Below are positions 10,345 to 19,732 of a DNA stretch of 64,000 nucleotides, one piece after another. Below the pieces are notes generated by a model. It was not told where the DNA came from, ran no database searches, and was given only the letters and a program-made list of their open reading frames with translations. Both the position numbers and the translations under genes were made by a program. This DNA comes from Sulfurimonas sp. (lineage in GTDB: Bacteria > Campylobacterota > Campylobacteria > Campylobacterales > Sulfurimonadaceae). The stretch lies in NCBI RefSeq assembly GCF_014859695.1, contig NZ_JACUTS010000002.1:23328-87327 (forward strand), read 5' to 3'. Positions within the stretch are counted from its first letter, which is position 1; the number at the start of each line of letters is the position of its first letter.

Positions 10345-11652
10345 TTAAGAAGATGAAGTTATTTTATTGGTTAATTCTTGTATTTTAACCTTGAAATCTT
10401 CATCGTTTTGAATGAGTTCGTTTATTTTTTTCAACGTATGACTAATTGCCGTATGATCTTTCATTCCAAAGTACTGTGCAAGCTGCGGCATGGTGTTTTG
10501 AGTTAAATCACGACAGAGATAAATTGCAATTCTTCTAGCGTAAACCAGATTTTTACTTCTTCCTTTTGAGCGTATTTCGCTCGGTTTTATATTCAGATCT
10601 TTAGCGACATTTTGTGTGATAATATCGAGGGTAAGATTGGCACGATTTTCCTGAAGTTGATCTTTTAAAACACTCTTCGTAAACTGTAAATCTATATCGA
10701 CATGCATAAGTTGTGAATAGGCATGTAGTTTAGATAAAATCCCCTCAATTTCACGAACATTACTCTCAATTACCGTTGCTATATAATTTATAATATCTTT
10801 TGTAAGAATAACTTTATTGATTTTACATTTATTCTCTATAATGGCTATCTTCGTCTCAAGTTCAGGCGGTTGAATATCTGCAACAAGTCCATGCTCAAAG
10901 CGGCTTTGAAGTCTTTTTTCAAGTCCCGCTATCTTTTTTGGATGCTTATCAGCTGTTAGTATAATCTGTTTTCCGACTCCCTTTAGAGCTTCAAACGTGT
11001 GAAAAAACTCCTCTTGAATCCCCTCTTTATTGCTTAAAAACTGGATATCGTCTATAAGGAGCACGTCGCATTTACGGTATTTCTCTTGGAATCTCTCCAT
11101 AGTTTTATTTCTTACATGACGTATAAAATCATTTAAAAACTGCTCAACCGTAGTGTAGATAACGATTTTTCCCTGATTTTGAAAAACGTTTCCCGCTGCT
11201 TGCATCAGGTGGGTTTTGCCCAAACCGACTCCTCCGTGAATAAAAAGAGGATTGTAGAGAATTCCCGGTTTTTCGCTTACACTCTTTACGGCGGCATAGG
11301 CAAACTGGTTGGAGCCTCCGACCATAAAATTTTCAAAAGTGTGTGAAGGATTCAATAGGGAGTGCTGATGTTTCTGCTCTTTTTTATGCTCTGTTTTTTT
11401 AGACTCAATCTGGTTTTTAAGTAAAATTTTCACAGTGACATTAGACGAGTCGTGTACTTCAAAAAGATGTTTGATTTTTGAGCTGTATTTGTTTTTTATC
11501 CAATTTAAAACCAGAGAGTTTGGAGCATAAAACAGAGCTGTATCACTGGTGGATTTTTTTGTGTCATAAACGAGATGCTTTATATATCTGTTATATTCAA
11601 TTTCGGGTATCTCTTCTTTTAGCAGAAGCAAAATCTTTTGACCTATATTCAC
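10345..11652 (-). CDS. dnaA: Chromosomal replication initiator DnaA
   Basis: DnaA binds origin boxes and melts DNA in its ATP form. I place the start at GTG 11652 (435 residues), because AGAGGAAGAG precedes it and NIGQKILLLLKEEIPEIEY is the normal DnaA domain I beginning. The open frame runs 49 codons further upstream, but that stretch is the box-rich origin. The AAA+ domain shows GGVGLGKTHLMQA (Walker A), LLIDDIQFL (Walker B) and SRFEHG. Domain IV ends with the box-binding motif MKDHTAISHTLKKI. It sits between the two origin halves, with ruvC divergent upstream. Confidence 0.97.
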   Translation of the reverse strand: MNIGQKILLLLKEEIPEIEYNRYIKHLVYDTKKSTSDTALFYAPNSLVLNWIKNKYSSKIKHLFEVHDSSNVTVKILLKNQIESKKTEHKKEQKHQHSLLNPSHTFENFMVGGSNQFAYAAVKSVSEKPGILYNPLFIHGGVGLGKTHLMQAAGNVFQNQGKIVIYTTVEQFLNDFIRHVRNKTMERFQEKYRKCDVLLIDDIQFLSNKEGIQEEFFHTFEALKGVGKQIILTADKHPKKIAGLEKRLQSRFEHGLVADIQPPELETKIAIIENKCKINKVILTKDIINYIATVIESNVREIEGILSKLHAYSQLMHVDIDLQFTKSVLKDQLQENRANLTLDIITQNVAKDLNIKPSEIRSKGRSKNLVYARRIAIYLCRDLTQNTMPQLAQYFGMKDHTAISHTLKKINELIQNDEDFKVKIQELTNKITSSS

Positions 11653-11808
11653 AACTCTTCCTCTATCTCTATTGTATTTGTGAATAATAGCGATTATTGC
11701 CATAAATAGAGTTAAAATTATGTGAATAACAAATTTGTGAATATGTGAATAGCTTAAGGACACCCCTAAAATAGTTGCACTATAATACGAAAATATCATG
11801 CCAAGAGG
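11653..11808. other. oriC1: oriC1: DnaA-box cluster between dnaA and ruvC
   Basis: Four TGTGAATAN boxes lie in the same orientation: 11679-11687 (TGTGAATAA), 11721-11729 (TGTGAATAA), 11736-11744 (TGTGAATAT) and 11744-11752 (TGTGAATAG, sharing one base with the previous box). A fifth partial match (TATTCACA) overlaps the dnaA start codon around 11645-11652. A rightward TATAAT at 11781-11786 probably serves ruvC. The arrangement fits the upstream half of a bipartite epsilonproteobacterial origin and would also allow DnaA autoregulation. Confidence 0.8.
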
Positions 11809-11814
11809 ATGGAG

Positions 11815-12294
11815 ATGACAATTTTAGGAATAGACCCGGGAACAAGAAAGATGGGTTATGCTCTTATCTCTTTAGAAAAAGGCAAAATAGCATTAATCGA
11901 GGCGGGACTTATAAAGATAAAAGCCGAGGAGTTGCAGTTTCAGATACCTCAAATGGTCGAGGCGTTCGAGAGCATATTTAAAAATCACAAGATAGATGAA
12001 GTCGCAATTGAAGATATTTTTTATGCGCATAATCCAAAAACAACAATCAAACTAGCACAGTTTCGCGGAGCTATCATGCTTATGCTTCTTCAGCAGTTCG
12101 GGCAGTTTAACGAATACACCGCTCTTCAAGTAAAAAAAGCATTAACAGGAAACGGCAAAGCGACAAAAGAGCAGGTAGCTTACATGGCAAAGATGCTTTT
12201 AAATATAAAAAAAGAGATAAAACCGCTCGATATAACGGACGCTATCGCCGTTGCCATAACTCACTCCCAAAGAGTAAGGCTTAAGCTGCAGTAA
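11815..12294 (+). CDS. ruvC: Holliday junction resolvase RuvC
   Basis: RuvC cuts Holliday junctions as a dimer with RuvAB. The product begins [18 protein letters not shown] with the first catalytic Asp in GIDPGT. The second acid is in AIEDIFY, and the last pair in the [12 protein letters not shown] helix, so all four metal-binding acids are present. An ATG six bases upstream (11809) is in frame. The 11815 ATG is preferred because AAGAGG at 11803-11808 is then correctly spaced; this gives 159 residues. Divergent from dnaA across oriC1. Confidence 0.95.
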   Translation: MTILGIDPGTRKMGYALISLEKGKIALIEAGLIKIKAEELQFQIPQMVEAFESIFKNHKIDEVAIEDIFYAHNPKTTIKLAQFRGAIMLMLLQQFGQFNEYTALQVKKALTGNGKATKEQVAYMAKMLLNIKKEIKPLDITDAIAVAITHSQRVRLKLQ

Positions 12295-12370
12295 TTTCCA
12301 TCTTGTTATAAATCAAAAAGTAAATTTTTTTAAACAGTATAATTTTGTTATAAAATAGTTAAGGAAAATA

Positions 12371-13336
12371 ATGAATCCATTTGCAAATTTGCCTGAGGGG
12401 CACCCGGTAAGAGTCTATTTAGAAGAAAATATGTTAATGAGAGGACTTATTTCAAGCATAAACAGTATAGATATAGTAGAAAATTTTGAAGAGTTTGAAG
12501 ACAAGTTTAAAAAGCTTTGTCTTGTTGAGAAGCATTTTGCAAGAAAAGAGAACCAACTTTTCCCATATCTTGAAAAGTACGGCTGGACGAGTCCCTCACA
12601 AAATATGTGGGCTTTTCACGATGATATAAGAGCAGAGATAAAAACCGCAAGAGCTTTAGTACAAGAGAAAAATATGCCCGCTTTGATGCAGCAGCTACAG
12701 GTAGTTTTTACAAACTTAGAACATATCATGCAGGTTGAAGAGGGAAGACTTCTTCCAAATGCGCTAAGCATGCTTGATGAAGATGACTGGAAAGAGATGC
12801 GTTCAGGCGATGAGGAGATAGGCTGGATGTTTGATACGCCGCCTGCTGCTTATCCTGCGCATGTAGAGGGTGAATATATCCATCCGTCTCAAGATAAACA
12901 GAAGAGAAAATTGCCTTTTTCACTTGAGAACAGAATCAATCTAGAAGAGGGTTACATGCTGCCTGAGCAGATTAACTGGCTTTTGAAGTTTATGCCGGTC
13001 GATATCACTTATGTAGATGAAAATGACATTGTTATCTTCTATAACCGCGGTGATGAGAGAGTATTTCCAAGAAGTGCGGGAATTATCGGGCGTGAGGTAA
13101 AATTTTGCCATCCTCCGAAATCTGTAGATCAGGTTTTAATGATTTTGCGAGAGTTCAAAGCTGGTCGCAGAGACGAAGCCGAATTTTGGATAACGTTTAA
13201 AGGCAAGTTTATTCACATTCGTTACTTTGCTATAAGAGACGATGAAGGTGTTTATAAAGGCGTTATAGAGGTTTCTCAAGATGTTACTCATATCAGAGGT
13301 TTAGAGGGTCAGCAGAGATTACTCGATTGGGAATAA
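12371..13336 (+). CDS. Hemerythrin-like (DUF438-type) protein with C-terminal PAS domain
   Basis: The 321-residue cytoplasmic protein has an N-terminal helical, hemerythrin-like domain (about 1-150) with candidate metal ligands in EKHFARKENQLFPYLE, FHDDIRAEI and LEHIMQVEEGRLLP. A PAS domain follows (about 200-310), beginning LPEQINWLLKFMPVDITYVDE and containing REVKFCHPPKSVDQVL. This pairing is known in DUF438 proteins, thought to sense oxygen, nitric oxide or redox state. There is no output domain, so it may signal through a partner or act in iron or NO handling. It follows ruvC by 76 bases and precedes ppnP by 43. Confidence 0.85.
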   Translation: MNPFANLPEGHPVRVYLEENMLMRGLISSINSIDIVENFEEFEDKFKKLCLVEKHFARKENQLFPYLEKYGWTSPSQNMWAFHDDIRAEIKTARALVQEKNMPALMQQLQVVFTNLEHIMQVEEGRLLPNALSMLDEDDWKEMRSGDEEIGWMFDTPPAAYPAHVEGEYIHPSQDKQKRKLPFSLENRINLEEGYMLPEQINWLLKFMPVDITYVDENDIVIFYNRGDERVFPRSAGIIGREVKFCHPPKSVDQVLMILREFKAGRRDEAEFWITFKGKFIHIRYFAIRDDEGVYKGVIEVSQDVTHIRGLEGQQRLLDWE

Positions 13337-13379
13337 TTTAGTTACAATGGCAATATTATAAAAGAAGGAGATTTGATTT

Positions 13380-13691
13380 ATGTCATATTTAAATAATGCA
13401 AATATAAAAAAAGAGGCAAATATCTACCATGAGGGAAAAGTTACAAGCAGAACTGTCGAGTTTAAAGACGGCAGCGTAAAATCGCTTGGAATTATGTTGC
13501 CGGGCGAATATACTTTTGGAACAAAAGAGGCTGAGATAATGGAGATGATGAGTGGAGAGTTGGATATAAAACTTCCAGGGGAAGAGTGGAAAACACTTAA
13601 AACTCCAGAGAGTTTTAATGTTCCTGCAAACTCATCATTTGATCTAAGAGTAAAAACCGTTACAGACTATTGCTGTTCATATATTAAATAG
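13380..13691 (+). CDS. ppnP: Pyrimidine/purine nucleoside phosphorylase PpnP
   Basis: PpnP (DUF1255/YaiE family) is a small cupin-like enzyme that splits several nucleosides phosphorolytically. The 103-residue length is standard. Recognisable elements are YHEGKVTSRTVEF, the LGIMLPGEYTFGT turn and ESFNVPANSSFDLRV, then the C-terminal DYCCSYI strand. AAGGAG just upstream of ATG 13380 fixes the start. It ends 16 bases before the convergent gltA stop codon. Confidence 0.92.
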   Translation: MSYLNNANIKKEANIYHEGKVTSRTVEFKDGSVKSLGIMLPGEYTFGTKEAEIMEMMSGELDIKLPGEEWKTLKTPESFNVPANSSFDLRVKTVTDYCCSYIK

Positions 13692-13706
13692 TTTTACAAC
13701 TCCGGA

Positions 13707-14984
13707 TTAATACTCCGGAGTTCTCTCTTTTGGACCTCTATAGAGTTGTCTAGGTCTGGCAATCTTGACTGTTTTTTGTTGATTCAGTTCGCTCCACTGC
13801 GCAATCCAACCAGGTGTTCTACCTATTACAAAAATAACCGCAAACATCTCTTTTGGAATTTTTAGTGCTTGAAGAATAAGTCCTGAATAAAAATCTATAT
13901 TTGGATAGAGATTACGGCTGATAAAATATTCATCATTTAATGCAATCTGCTCTATCTTATTTGCAACCTCAATAAGTTCACTGCTAATGCCTAGCTCTTC
14001 AATAAGCTCATTACGGAGATTTTTAAGAATGGTGGCGCGAGGGTCAAAGTTTTTATATACGCGATGTCCAAATCCCATCAGTCTAAATGGGTCATCCTTG
14101 TCTTTTGCTTTAGCTATAAACTCATCTACCCTATCAACGGTTCCAATCATCTCTAGCTGACGAATTACACTCTCATTTGCTCCGCCGTGGCTTCTTCCCC
14201 ACAGAGCGCCTATTCCTGCGCTGATAGCGGCATAAGGGTGCGCATTTGTTGAGGCAAGATTTCTTACGGCGGTAGTCGAGGCATTTTGCTCATGGTCTGC
14301 ATGGAGGGTAAAGATAGTATCTAGAGCTTTTATCTCTATGGGTTTTAATTCAATATAGTCATGAGGATAAGCTCGCAACATATAAAGAAAGTTTTCGGTA
14401 AAACCTTTATTTATATCCGGGTATATAATAGGTAGTCCGTTTGAGTATCTGTATGAAAAAGCGGCAAGCGTAGGGATTTTTGCAACTATTCTGTTTGCCA
14501 TCTCAGTATACTCCTCAGAGTCTTTTATGTCCAAATGAGTATAGTAAAATGTTGAAAGAGCAGAAACTCCTGCCGAGAGAATTGCCATTGGGTGCGCGGC
14601 ATCCGGAAAAGAGTCAAATAGTTTTTTTACCCCCTCGTGTACAAATGAGCGTTTTTTCATCTCTAACGCAAAATCAGCCAACTCGCTTTTGTCAGGAATC
14701 TCGCCGTTTATAAGAAGGTAAGCAGTATCTAAAAAACTCTTCTTCGTTGCAAGATATGCTATATCGTAGCCTCTGTACATAAGTTTTCCCGCTTCGCCGT
14801 CTATATATGTTATGTCGGATTTACATGATGCCGTAGAGGTATAACCCTCATCATAGGTAAACATGTTAGTCTCTTTGTAGAGCGTTGAGATATCGATAAC
14901 TGAGGGTCCGACGCTTGCATCTAGTATGGGAAACTCATAACTTTTTCCATCACGATTGTTTGTTAGTGTTACTGTATCTTTCAT
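13707..14984 (-). CDS. gltA: Citrate synthase
   Basis: Citrate synthase condenses acetyl-CoA and oxaloacetate. In this group the gene coexists with a reductive TCA cycle, so its direction of use is uncertain. The catalytic set is present: His in GRSHGGANE, His in GFGHRVYKNFDPRA, and the HADHEQNASTTAVR segment. The frame extends to 15032, but ATG 14984 (MKDTVTLTNN) has an AAAGG site and avoids a deep overlap with the thioredoxin gene, giving 425 residues. It is the last gene of a leftward degP - thioredoxin - gltA run. Confidence 0.96.
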   Translation of the reverse strand: MKDTVTLTNNRDGKSYEFPILDASVGPSVIDISTLYKETNMFTYDEGYTSTASCKSDITYIDGEAGKLMYRGYDIAYLATKKSFLDTAYLLINGEIPDKSELADFALEMKKRSFVHEGVKKLFDSFPDAAHPMAILSAGVSALSTFYYTHLDIKDSEEYTEMANRIVAKIPTLAAFSYRYSNGLPIIYPDINKGFTENFLYMLRAYPHDYIELKPIEIKALDTIFTLHADHEQNASTTAVRNLASTNAHPYAAISAGIGALWGRSHGGANESVIRQLEMIGTVDRVDEFIAKAKDKDDPFRLMGFGHRVYKNFDPRATILKNLRNELIEELGISSELIEVANKIEQIALNDEYFISRNLYPNIDFYSGLILQALKIPKEMFAVIFVIGRTPGWIAQWSELNQQKTVKIARPRQLYRGPKERTPEY

Positions 14985-15015
14985 ACCATACCTTTTTTGT
15001 TTAGTGACAATTATA

Positions 15016-15438
15016 CTATAGAAATTGTGCAACCATTTTATTTAATGTTGCCTCGTCCAAAGCACCTGAAACCCTATGAACCTCTTTCGCATCTTTAAAG
15101 ACTACTATTGTCGGGATGCTTCTTATGCCAAACCTTGCACCGAGATTTTGTTCATTTTCGGTGTTTACTTTTACATAGAGCGCTTTGAGTGGAAAATTTG
15201 CCGCACTTTTGGCAAAATTTGGTGCCATCATTTTACATGGACCACACCACGGCGCCCAAAAATCTACAATAACCGGAATATCGCTGTTCACCACTACCTC
15301 GTCAAAGTCAGCGTTTGTTAGCTCGATGGGTTTTGTATCAAGAAGTGAACTTTTACATTTTCCGCAATTGGCTTTTTTGTAAGAGTCTCTTTGCGGAACA
15401 TTGTTAACACTTTTACAAACGGGACAAACTACTCTCAT
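15016..15438 (-). CDS. trxC: Thioredoxin with N-terminal zinc ribbon (Trx2/TrxC type)
   Basis: The 140-residue protein has two N-terminal CxxC pairs (CPVC near residue 5, CGKC near 25) forming the zinc finger typical of thioredoxin-2. The thioredoxin fold follows with active site FWAPWCGPCKMMAP and the cis-proline SIPTIVVF. It would reduce cytoplasmic disulfides, and Trx2-type proteins are often linked to oxidative stress. It lies 16 bases after degP and 31 bases before the chosen gltA start. Confidence 0.93.
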   Translation of the reverse strand: MRVVCPVCKSVNNVPQRDSYKKANCGKCKSSLLDTKPIELTNADFDEVVVNSDIPVIVDFWAPWCGPCKMMAPNFAKSAANFPLKALYVKVNTENEQNLGARFGIRSIPTIVVFKDAKEVHRVSGALDEATLNKMVAQFL

Positions 15439-15454
15439 TTTAACTCCTTAGTTG

Positions 15455-16840
15455 TTATAGAACAGTGGCAAAAATACCGCCTCTTCTATAGATGAAAAAT
15501 CTTTTTTTGCTCTTTGATGCGGTAGCTTTTTTAAACTCATCCAAATTGGCTATCTCTTTGTTTTCTACTTGAATAATGATATCATTTTTTCTTACACCCG
15601 AATTAAACGCTTCACTGTTTTGATCTACTTCTTTAACTAGTATACCTTCTATTGTGAGACCCAGTTGTTGTTTAATAGCAGGAGTTATTTCAGAGAGCTT
15701 CATACCTTTATACTCAAACTCACCCGCAACAACTTTACTATCGAGTGTGGCAAGAGTCACATTTACTATATCTATCTTTTTGTCTCTTAAAAATTTTATA
15801 TTTACCACTCTTTGCGGAGCGTAAGAACCTATGGTGTTTTTAAGTTCACTTGCACTTTCAATTTTTTTGCCATTTACGGAGATAATCAAATCACCTCTTT
15901 TAAGTCCGGCTTTTGCCGCGGGTGAGTTCTCCTCCACGCCTGTAATAAGCGCGCCGTAATTTTCATCATAAAAACTGCTCATGTCTTCGCTGACGTCTGC
16001 TATAGTGACTCCAAGATATGCACGGGTAAATTTGCCGCTCTCTATCAAACTTGTTGCTATCGAGGTTACCATGTTTGAGGGGATTGCAAACCCGATGCCG
16101 ACATTTCCGCCGGATTTTGAGATAATGGCTGAGTTTATTCCTATGAGATGACCAGCTGAGTTTATAAGTGCGCCGCCCGAATTTCCCGGATTTATAGAAG
16201 CATCAGTCTGTATAAAATCTTCATACTCTACGATTCCCACGCCGCTTCTGCCGGTAGCTGAGACTATTCCCTGTGTGATTGTCTCGCCTACTCCAAAGGG
16301 ATTTCCCAGAGCAAAGACGATGTCCCCGACTTTTACTTTGTCCGAGTCATAAAATGTTACGGCATTTAGGTTTTTTGCCCCAATCTTAATAACAGCCAAA
16401 TCGCTCTTCTCATCTTTGCCGATGAGTTTTGCCTCATACTCTTTTTTATCTCCTGCCAGATTTACTATAATCTCATCTGCGCCGTCGATGACATGGTTGT
16501 TTGTAACAATATATCCATCTTCTGAGATGATAACACCCGAGCCTAGCGATTTTTGGATTCTATCTTGAGGAATATCCCCGTACCCTTTAAAAAACTCTCT
16601 AAAAAACGGGTCATTAAAGAAAGGGTTTGCGCTGTAGAGATTCCCTTTCATCTCTTTTTTTATAGAGATATTTACGATGCTTGTTCTAACGTTTTGTAGA
16701 ATGTTGTTATAGGAGAGTATCTGGTTTTGTGCGCTTGGGAAGTTTCTCTCAATATTTTTAGGTGCGTATTTAAACTCCACGCTCTCTTTTGCATAAAGTA
16801 GCGAAAGCACCAGAGTAAATAGAATAAAGAACTTTTTCAT
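15455..16840 (-). CDS. degP: Periplasmic serine protease/chaperone of the DegP/HtrA family
   Basis: This envelope quality-control protease degrades or refolds misfolded periplasmic proteins. The 461-residue product has a signal peptide (about 1-17). The trypsin-like domain carries the triad H116 (TNNHVID), D147 (KSDLAVIK) and S221 (NPGNSGGAL). Two PDZ domains follow, at about 265-355 and 370-455. An ANPFFNDPFFREFF loop before the protease domain matches the LA loop of DegP-like proteases. It starts a leftward run with the thioredoxin and gltA genes. Confidence 0.95.
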   Translation of the reverse strand: MKKFFILFTLVLSLLYAKESVEFKYAPKNIERNFPSAQNQILSYNNILQNVRTSIVNISIKKEMKGNLYSANPFFNDPFFREFFKGYGDIPQDRIQKSLGSGVIISEDGYIVTNNHVIDGADEIIVNLAGDKKEYEAKLIGKDEKSDLAVIKIGAKNLNAVTFYDSDKVKVGDIVFALGNPFGVGETITQGIVSATGRSGVGIVEYEDFIQTDASINPGNSGGALINSAGHLIGINSAIISKSGGNVGIGFAIPSNMVTSIATSLIESGKFTRAYLGVTIADVSEDMSSFYDENYGALITGVEENSPAAKAGLKRGDLIISVNGKKIESASELKNTIGSYAPQRVVNIKFLRDKKIDIVNVTLATLDSKVVAGEFEYKGMKLSEITPAIKQQLGLTIEGILVKEVDQNSEAFNSGVRKNDIIIQVENKEIANLDEFKKATASKSKKRFFIYRRGGIFATVL

Positions 16841-16912
16841 TTTTTCATTCCTTTTAGTTTTTTTGCGGTTGACAAAATTTTATAACTAAATGGTTTATGA
16901 AATACTAATGAA

Positions 16913-17278
16913 CTAAAACTCGCCTTGCAAATATTTGAGTGAATCGGCTTTTATATAATATAGAGAGTCTGTTATATTGCGAAGATTGGTATAACTGCCG
17001 ATGCCAAAAGCAAATCGGCTCTCTTCACAGAGCAGTGTTATGCCCTCGCTCATATCTACATGTGAGAGTTTTGAATTTTCAAGCAGTAGCGCGCCCTTGA
17101 TACCGTTAAATTCTAAAGTGAGTGTTATCCAGTCAAATCCTCTAGCGTTGTCTTGTGCCGCTAGAGTAATTTTAACGGTAGTAGCAGAGACAACTTCTAT
17201 GAATCTTAACTCTGCATCTATAAAGTTGTCAAAACGCTTTAAAAACGCATTGCAATCTTTTTTAAGCAGTGGTCTCAT
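16913..17278 (-). CDS. Hypothetical protein encoded directly after nrdA
   Basis: I do not recognise this 121-residue soluble protein. It has no signal peptide or membrane segment and alternates predicted strands (VKITLAAQD, WITLTLEFNG, ITLLCEESRF) with a C-terminal LYYIKADSLKYLQG helix. Its start codon lies one base beyond the nrdA stop, so the two are translationally linked. That suggests, but does not show, a role tied to ribonucleotide reductase. Coding is supported by the tight spacing and codon pattern. Confidence 0.75.
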   Translation of the reverse strand: MRPLLKKDCNAFLKRFDNFIDAELRFIEVVSATTVKITLAAQDNARGFDWITLTLEFNGIKGALLLENSKLSHVDMSEGITLLCEESRFAFGIGSYTNLRNITDSLYYIKADSLKYLQGEF

Positions 17279-17279
17279 C

Positions 17280-19646
17280 CTATTGACAACCTACACACTC
17301 CATGCTTCTGTCTTCAACATCGCTTGCCATCTCAGGAGATTGTGAACGAAGATAGTAGGTAGATTTAAGTCCTAACCTCCAAGCCAACATGTAAATTTCG
17401 TTTAGGTATTTACCGCTTGCTTTGTCAAGCGTTATAAATATGTTAAGACTTTGACCTTGATCTAGCCATTTTTGACGGATTGCTGCTGCTTTGATAAGAA
17501 CCGTTTGGTTCAAATCATACGCAGGAGTATAGTACGCCCAAGTATCGGGAGAGAGTTCAGGAACAACAACGGGAATAAGTCCCGAGAGATTCTCCTCATA
17601 CCACTTTCGCTTAAATACCGGCTCAATCGCCTGCGTCGTGCCTGTTAAAATAGAGATAGAACTCGTAGGCGCTATCGCCATAAGATAACCGTTTCTCATG
17701 CCCTGTTTTTTGACTTTGGCACGAAGTTCGTCCCACTCGTAAGCTGAAGCAAAAAGTCCGCCACGGTCAACAAGCTTTTTAACCTCCGCATTTGCATGAT
17801 CCATCGGCATAATGCCTTGGCTCCATTTAGAACCCTCATACTCTGAGTAAGAGCCTTTTTCAAGTGCAATGTCGCTAGATGCAGAGATGGCATTAAAACT
17901 AACAGCTTCCATTATCTCATCTACTTTGTCAAAGTGCTCTTGGCTTCCCCATGTTATAGCTTTTTGCGCCAACATCTGCGCTTCGCCCATAACACCAAGA
18001 CCGATCGCGCGCGTTTTCATGTTAGTGCGTTTTACTTTCTCAAGCGGGTAGAAGTTAAGATCTATTACATTATCTAACGCGCGAATCGCAATGGGGACGA
18101 TTCTGTCAATGTCCTCTTTAGTATTTACGCGGGAGAGATTGACCGAAGCGAGATTACAGACCGCAGTGTCGCCGTCTATCTTCTCTTTTTCCACCATGTA
18201 TATTTCACGTCCGCCAATAGCGTCCAATGCCGTTACTTTTTTGGCAGGCTTCTCTAAGCCGCTGTCAACTTTGATAATCTCTTCCTCTTCATAACTAACG
18301 CTCTCGCCATTTTCAAAAATAAATTTTATCTTGTAGTGGTTAGGGTTTGTGTTTTGAAAAATCTCCGTACAAAGGTTAGAACTTCTGATAACTCCGCAAT
18401 GGCTGTTAGGGTTTGCACGGTTTGCGTTATCCTTGAAACATAGAAACGGGCTGCCGCTCTCAAAATAGGATGTAAGTATTTTTTTCCAAAGATTTTTTGC
18501 TTTTATCTTCTCTTTTACGATAGTCTCATCTTGTTCAAACTCTTTATATTTCTTGTTAAACTCTTCGCCGTGAAGCGTGGTAAGCTCTTTGCAGTCGTAA
18601 GGATCAAAGAGTGTCCAGATGCCGTCCTCTTGAACTCTTTGCATAAAGAGATCGTTTATCCAGAGTGCAGGGAAAAGGTCATGTGCGCGACGACGCTCTT
18701 CGCCCGAGTTTTTCTTCAAATCCAAAAAGTCGTTTATATCTATATGCCATGGCTCCATATAAACAGCGATAGCACCTTTTCTGGTTCCCAGCTGATCAAC
18801 GGCAACGGCTATGTCGTTTGTAATTTTTAGAAACGGTATGGTTCCGCCGGCTGCATTTTTATGCCCGTCGATATATGAACCCATTGAGCGGACATTTGTC
18901 CAATCCCAGCCGATTCCTCCGCCAAATTTTGAAAGAAGCGCCATCTCTTTGTATGAGTCAAAGATTCCCTCTATATTGTCGGGGGTCGAACCGATGTAAC
19001 ATGAGCTGAGCTGATGCCTTGGTGTTCTTGCATTGCTTAGAGTAGGTGTTGCAAGCATGACTTCAAATTTAGAAATCATGTCGTAAAATTTTATAGCCCA
19101 CTCCTCTTTTTTCTCTTCTCTTTGCGCCAAAAACATAGCAATAGCCATAAACATGTGCTGTGGCAACTCTATAGGGTCTGAGTTTCTGTCTTTTATGAGA
19201 TATCTGTCATAGAGCGTTTTAACGCCAAGATAGTTAAACTGCATATCTCGTTCTGGTTTTATATGCTTTTCAAGCTCGTCAAGGTTGTACATCTCTTTTA
19301 GGCCAAGAAGAATTTTCCCCTCTTTTTCCCCTCTTTGGAAATACTCTTTTAATGATGAGTAACCCGTAAATCCGTTTACTTGATGGTAGAGGTTAAACAA
19401 GAAGAGTCTTGAAGCAACAAAGGTCCAGTTGGGAGCATCTATGTCTATCTTGTCGACCGCTGTTTTAATAAGTGTCTGCTGTATCTCTTTTGATGTTATA
19501 CCGTCGCGGAACTGTATCTGCGCATCGACTTCGAGTTCGCTTTGAGAAACGTTATCTAACTCTTTGACGGCAGCGGATGTATACTTCTGTATCTTTGTAA
19601 TATCCAACGGTTCGGTTCTGCCGTTTCTTTTTATAATTGTTATCAT
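17280..19646 (-). CDS. nrdA: Class I ribonucleoside-diphosphate reductase alpha subunit
   Basis: NrdA reduces ribonucleoside diphosphates to deoxy forms using a radical supplied by a beta subunit that is not in this window. The 788-residue protein has an N-terminal ATP-cone (about 1-90). The catalytic barrel follows with the disulfide cysteine in LSSCYIGSTPDNI and the radical cysteine in NLCTEIFQN, then AIAPTSSISILTGTTQ. The C-terminal MECVGCQ tail carries a cysteine pair that re-reduces the active site. The ATP cone implies dATP allosteric control. Two inverted repeats lie in the leader upstream. Confidence 0.96.
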   Translation of the reverse strand: MITIIKRNGRTEPLDITKIQKYTSAAVKELDNVSQSELEVDAQIQFRDGITSKEIQQTLIKTAVDKIDIDAPNWTFVASRLFLFNLYHQVNGFTGYSSLKEYFQRGEKEGKILLGLKEMYNLDELEKHIKPERDMQFNYLGVKTLYDRYLIKDRNSDPIELPQHMFMAIAMFLAQREEKKEEWAIKFYDMISKFEVMLATPTLSNARTPRHQLSSCYIGSTPDNIEGIFDSYKEMALLSKFGGGIGWDWTNVRSMGSYIDGHKNAAGGTIPFLKITNDIAVAVDQLGTRKGAIAVYMEPWHIDINDFLDLKKNSGEERRRAHDLFPALWINDLFMQRVQEDGIWTLFDPYDCKELTTLHGEEFNKKYKEFEQDETIVKEKIKAKNLWKKILTSYFESGSPFLCFKDNANRANPNSHCGVIRSSNLCTEIFQNTNPNHYKIKFIFENGESVSYEEEEIIKVDSGLEKPAKKVTALDAIGGREIYMVEKEKIDGDTAVCNLASVNLSRVNTKEDIDRIVPIAIRALDNVIDLNFYPLEKVKRTNMKTRAIGLGVMGEAQMLAQKAITWGSQEHFDKVDEIMEAVSFNAISASSDIALEKGSYSEYEGSKWSQGIMPMDHANAEVKKLVDRGGLFASAYEWDELRAKVKKQGMRNGYLMAIAPTSSISILTGTTQAIEPVFKRKWYEENLSGLIPVVVPELSPDTWAYYTPAYDLNQTVLIKAAAIRQKWLDQGQSLNIFITLDKASGKYLNEIYMLAWRLGLKSTYYLRSQSPEMASDVEDRSMECVGCQ

Positions 19647-19667
19647 ATGATTTCCTGCTATGTTGCA

Positions 19668-19720
19668 TTAAGCACAAATAAGTGCTTAACGACTTTTGAT
19701 TTTGCTAATGAATATTAGCA
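19668..19720. promoter_or_regulatory. Two inverted repeats in the purB-nrdA gap
   Basis: TTAAGCAC/GTGCTTAA (19668-19675 and 19682-19689, six-base loop) and TGCTAAT/ATTAGCA (19703-19709 and 19714-19720, four-base loop) stand side by side between purB and nrdA. They could be a purB terminator region, an nrdA operator, or both. I could not match them confidently to an NrdR box, and no T run follows either stem. Confidence 0.4.
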
Positions 19721-19732
19721 CAATTATGTCAT

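Noticed and set aside
11653-11799. Extended dnaA frame of 484 residues
   Set aside because: The added 49 codons are origin DNA with DnaA boxes; the normal domain I start and ribosome-binding site are at GTG 11652.
13707-15032. Long form of citrate synthase starting at 15032
   Set aside because: The 16 extra residues overlap the thioredoxin gene and have no ribosome site; ATG 14984 fits the family.
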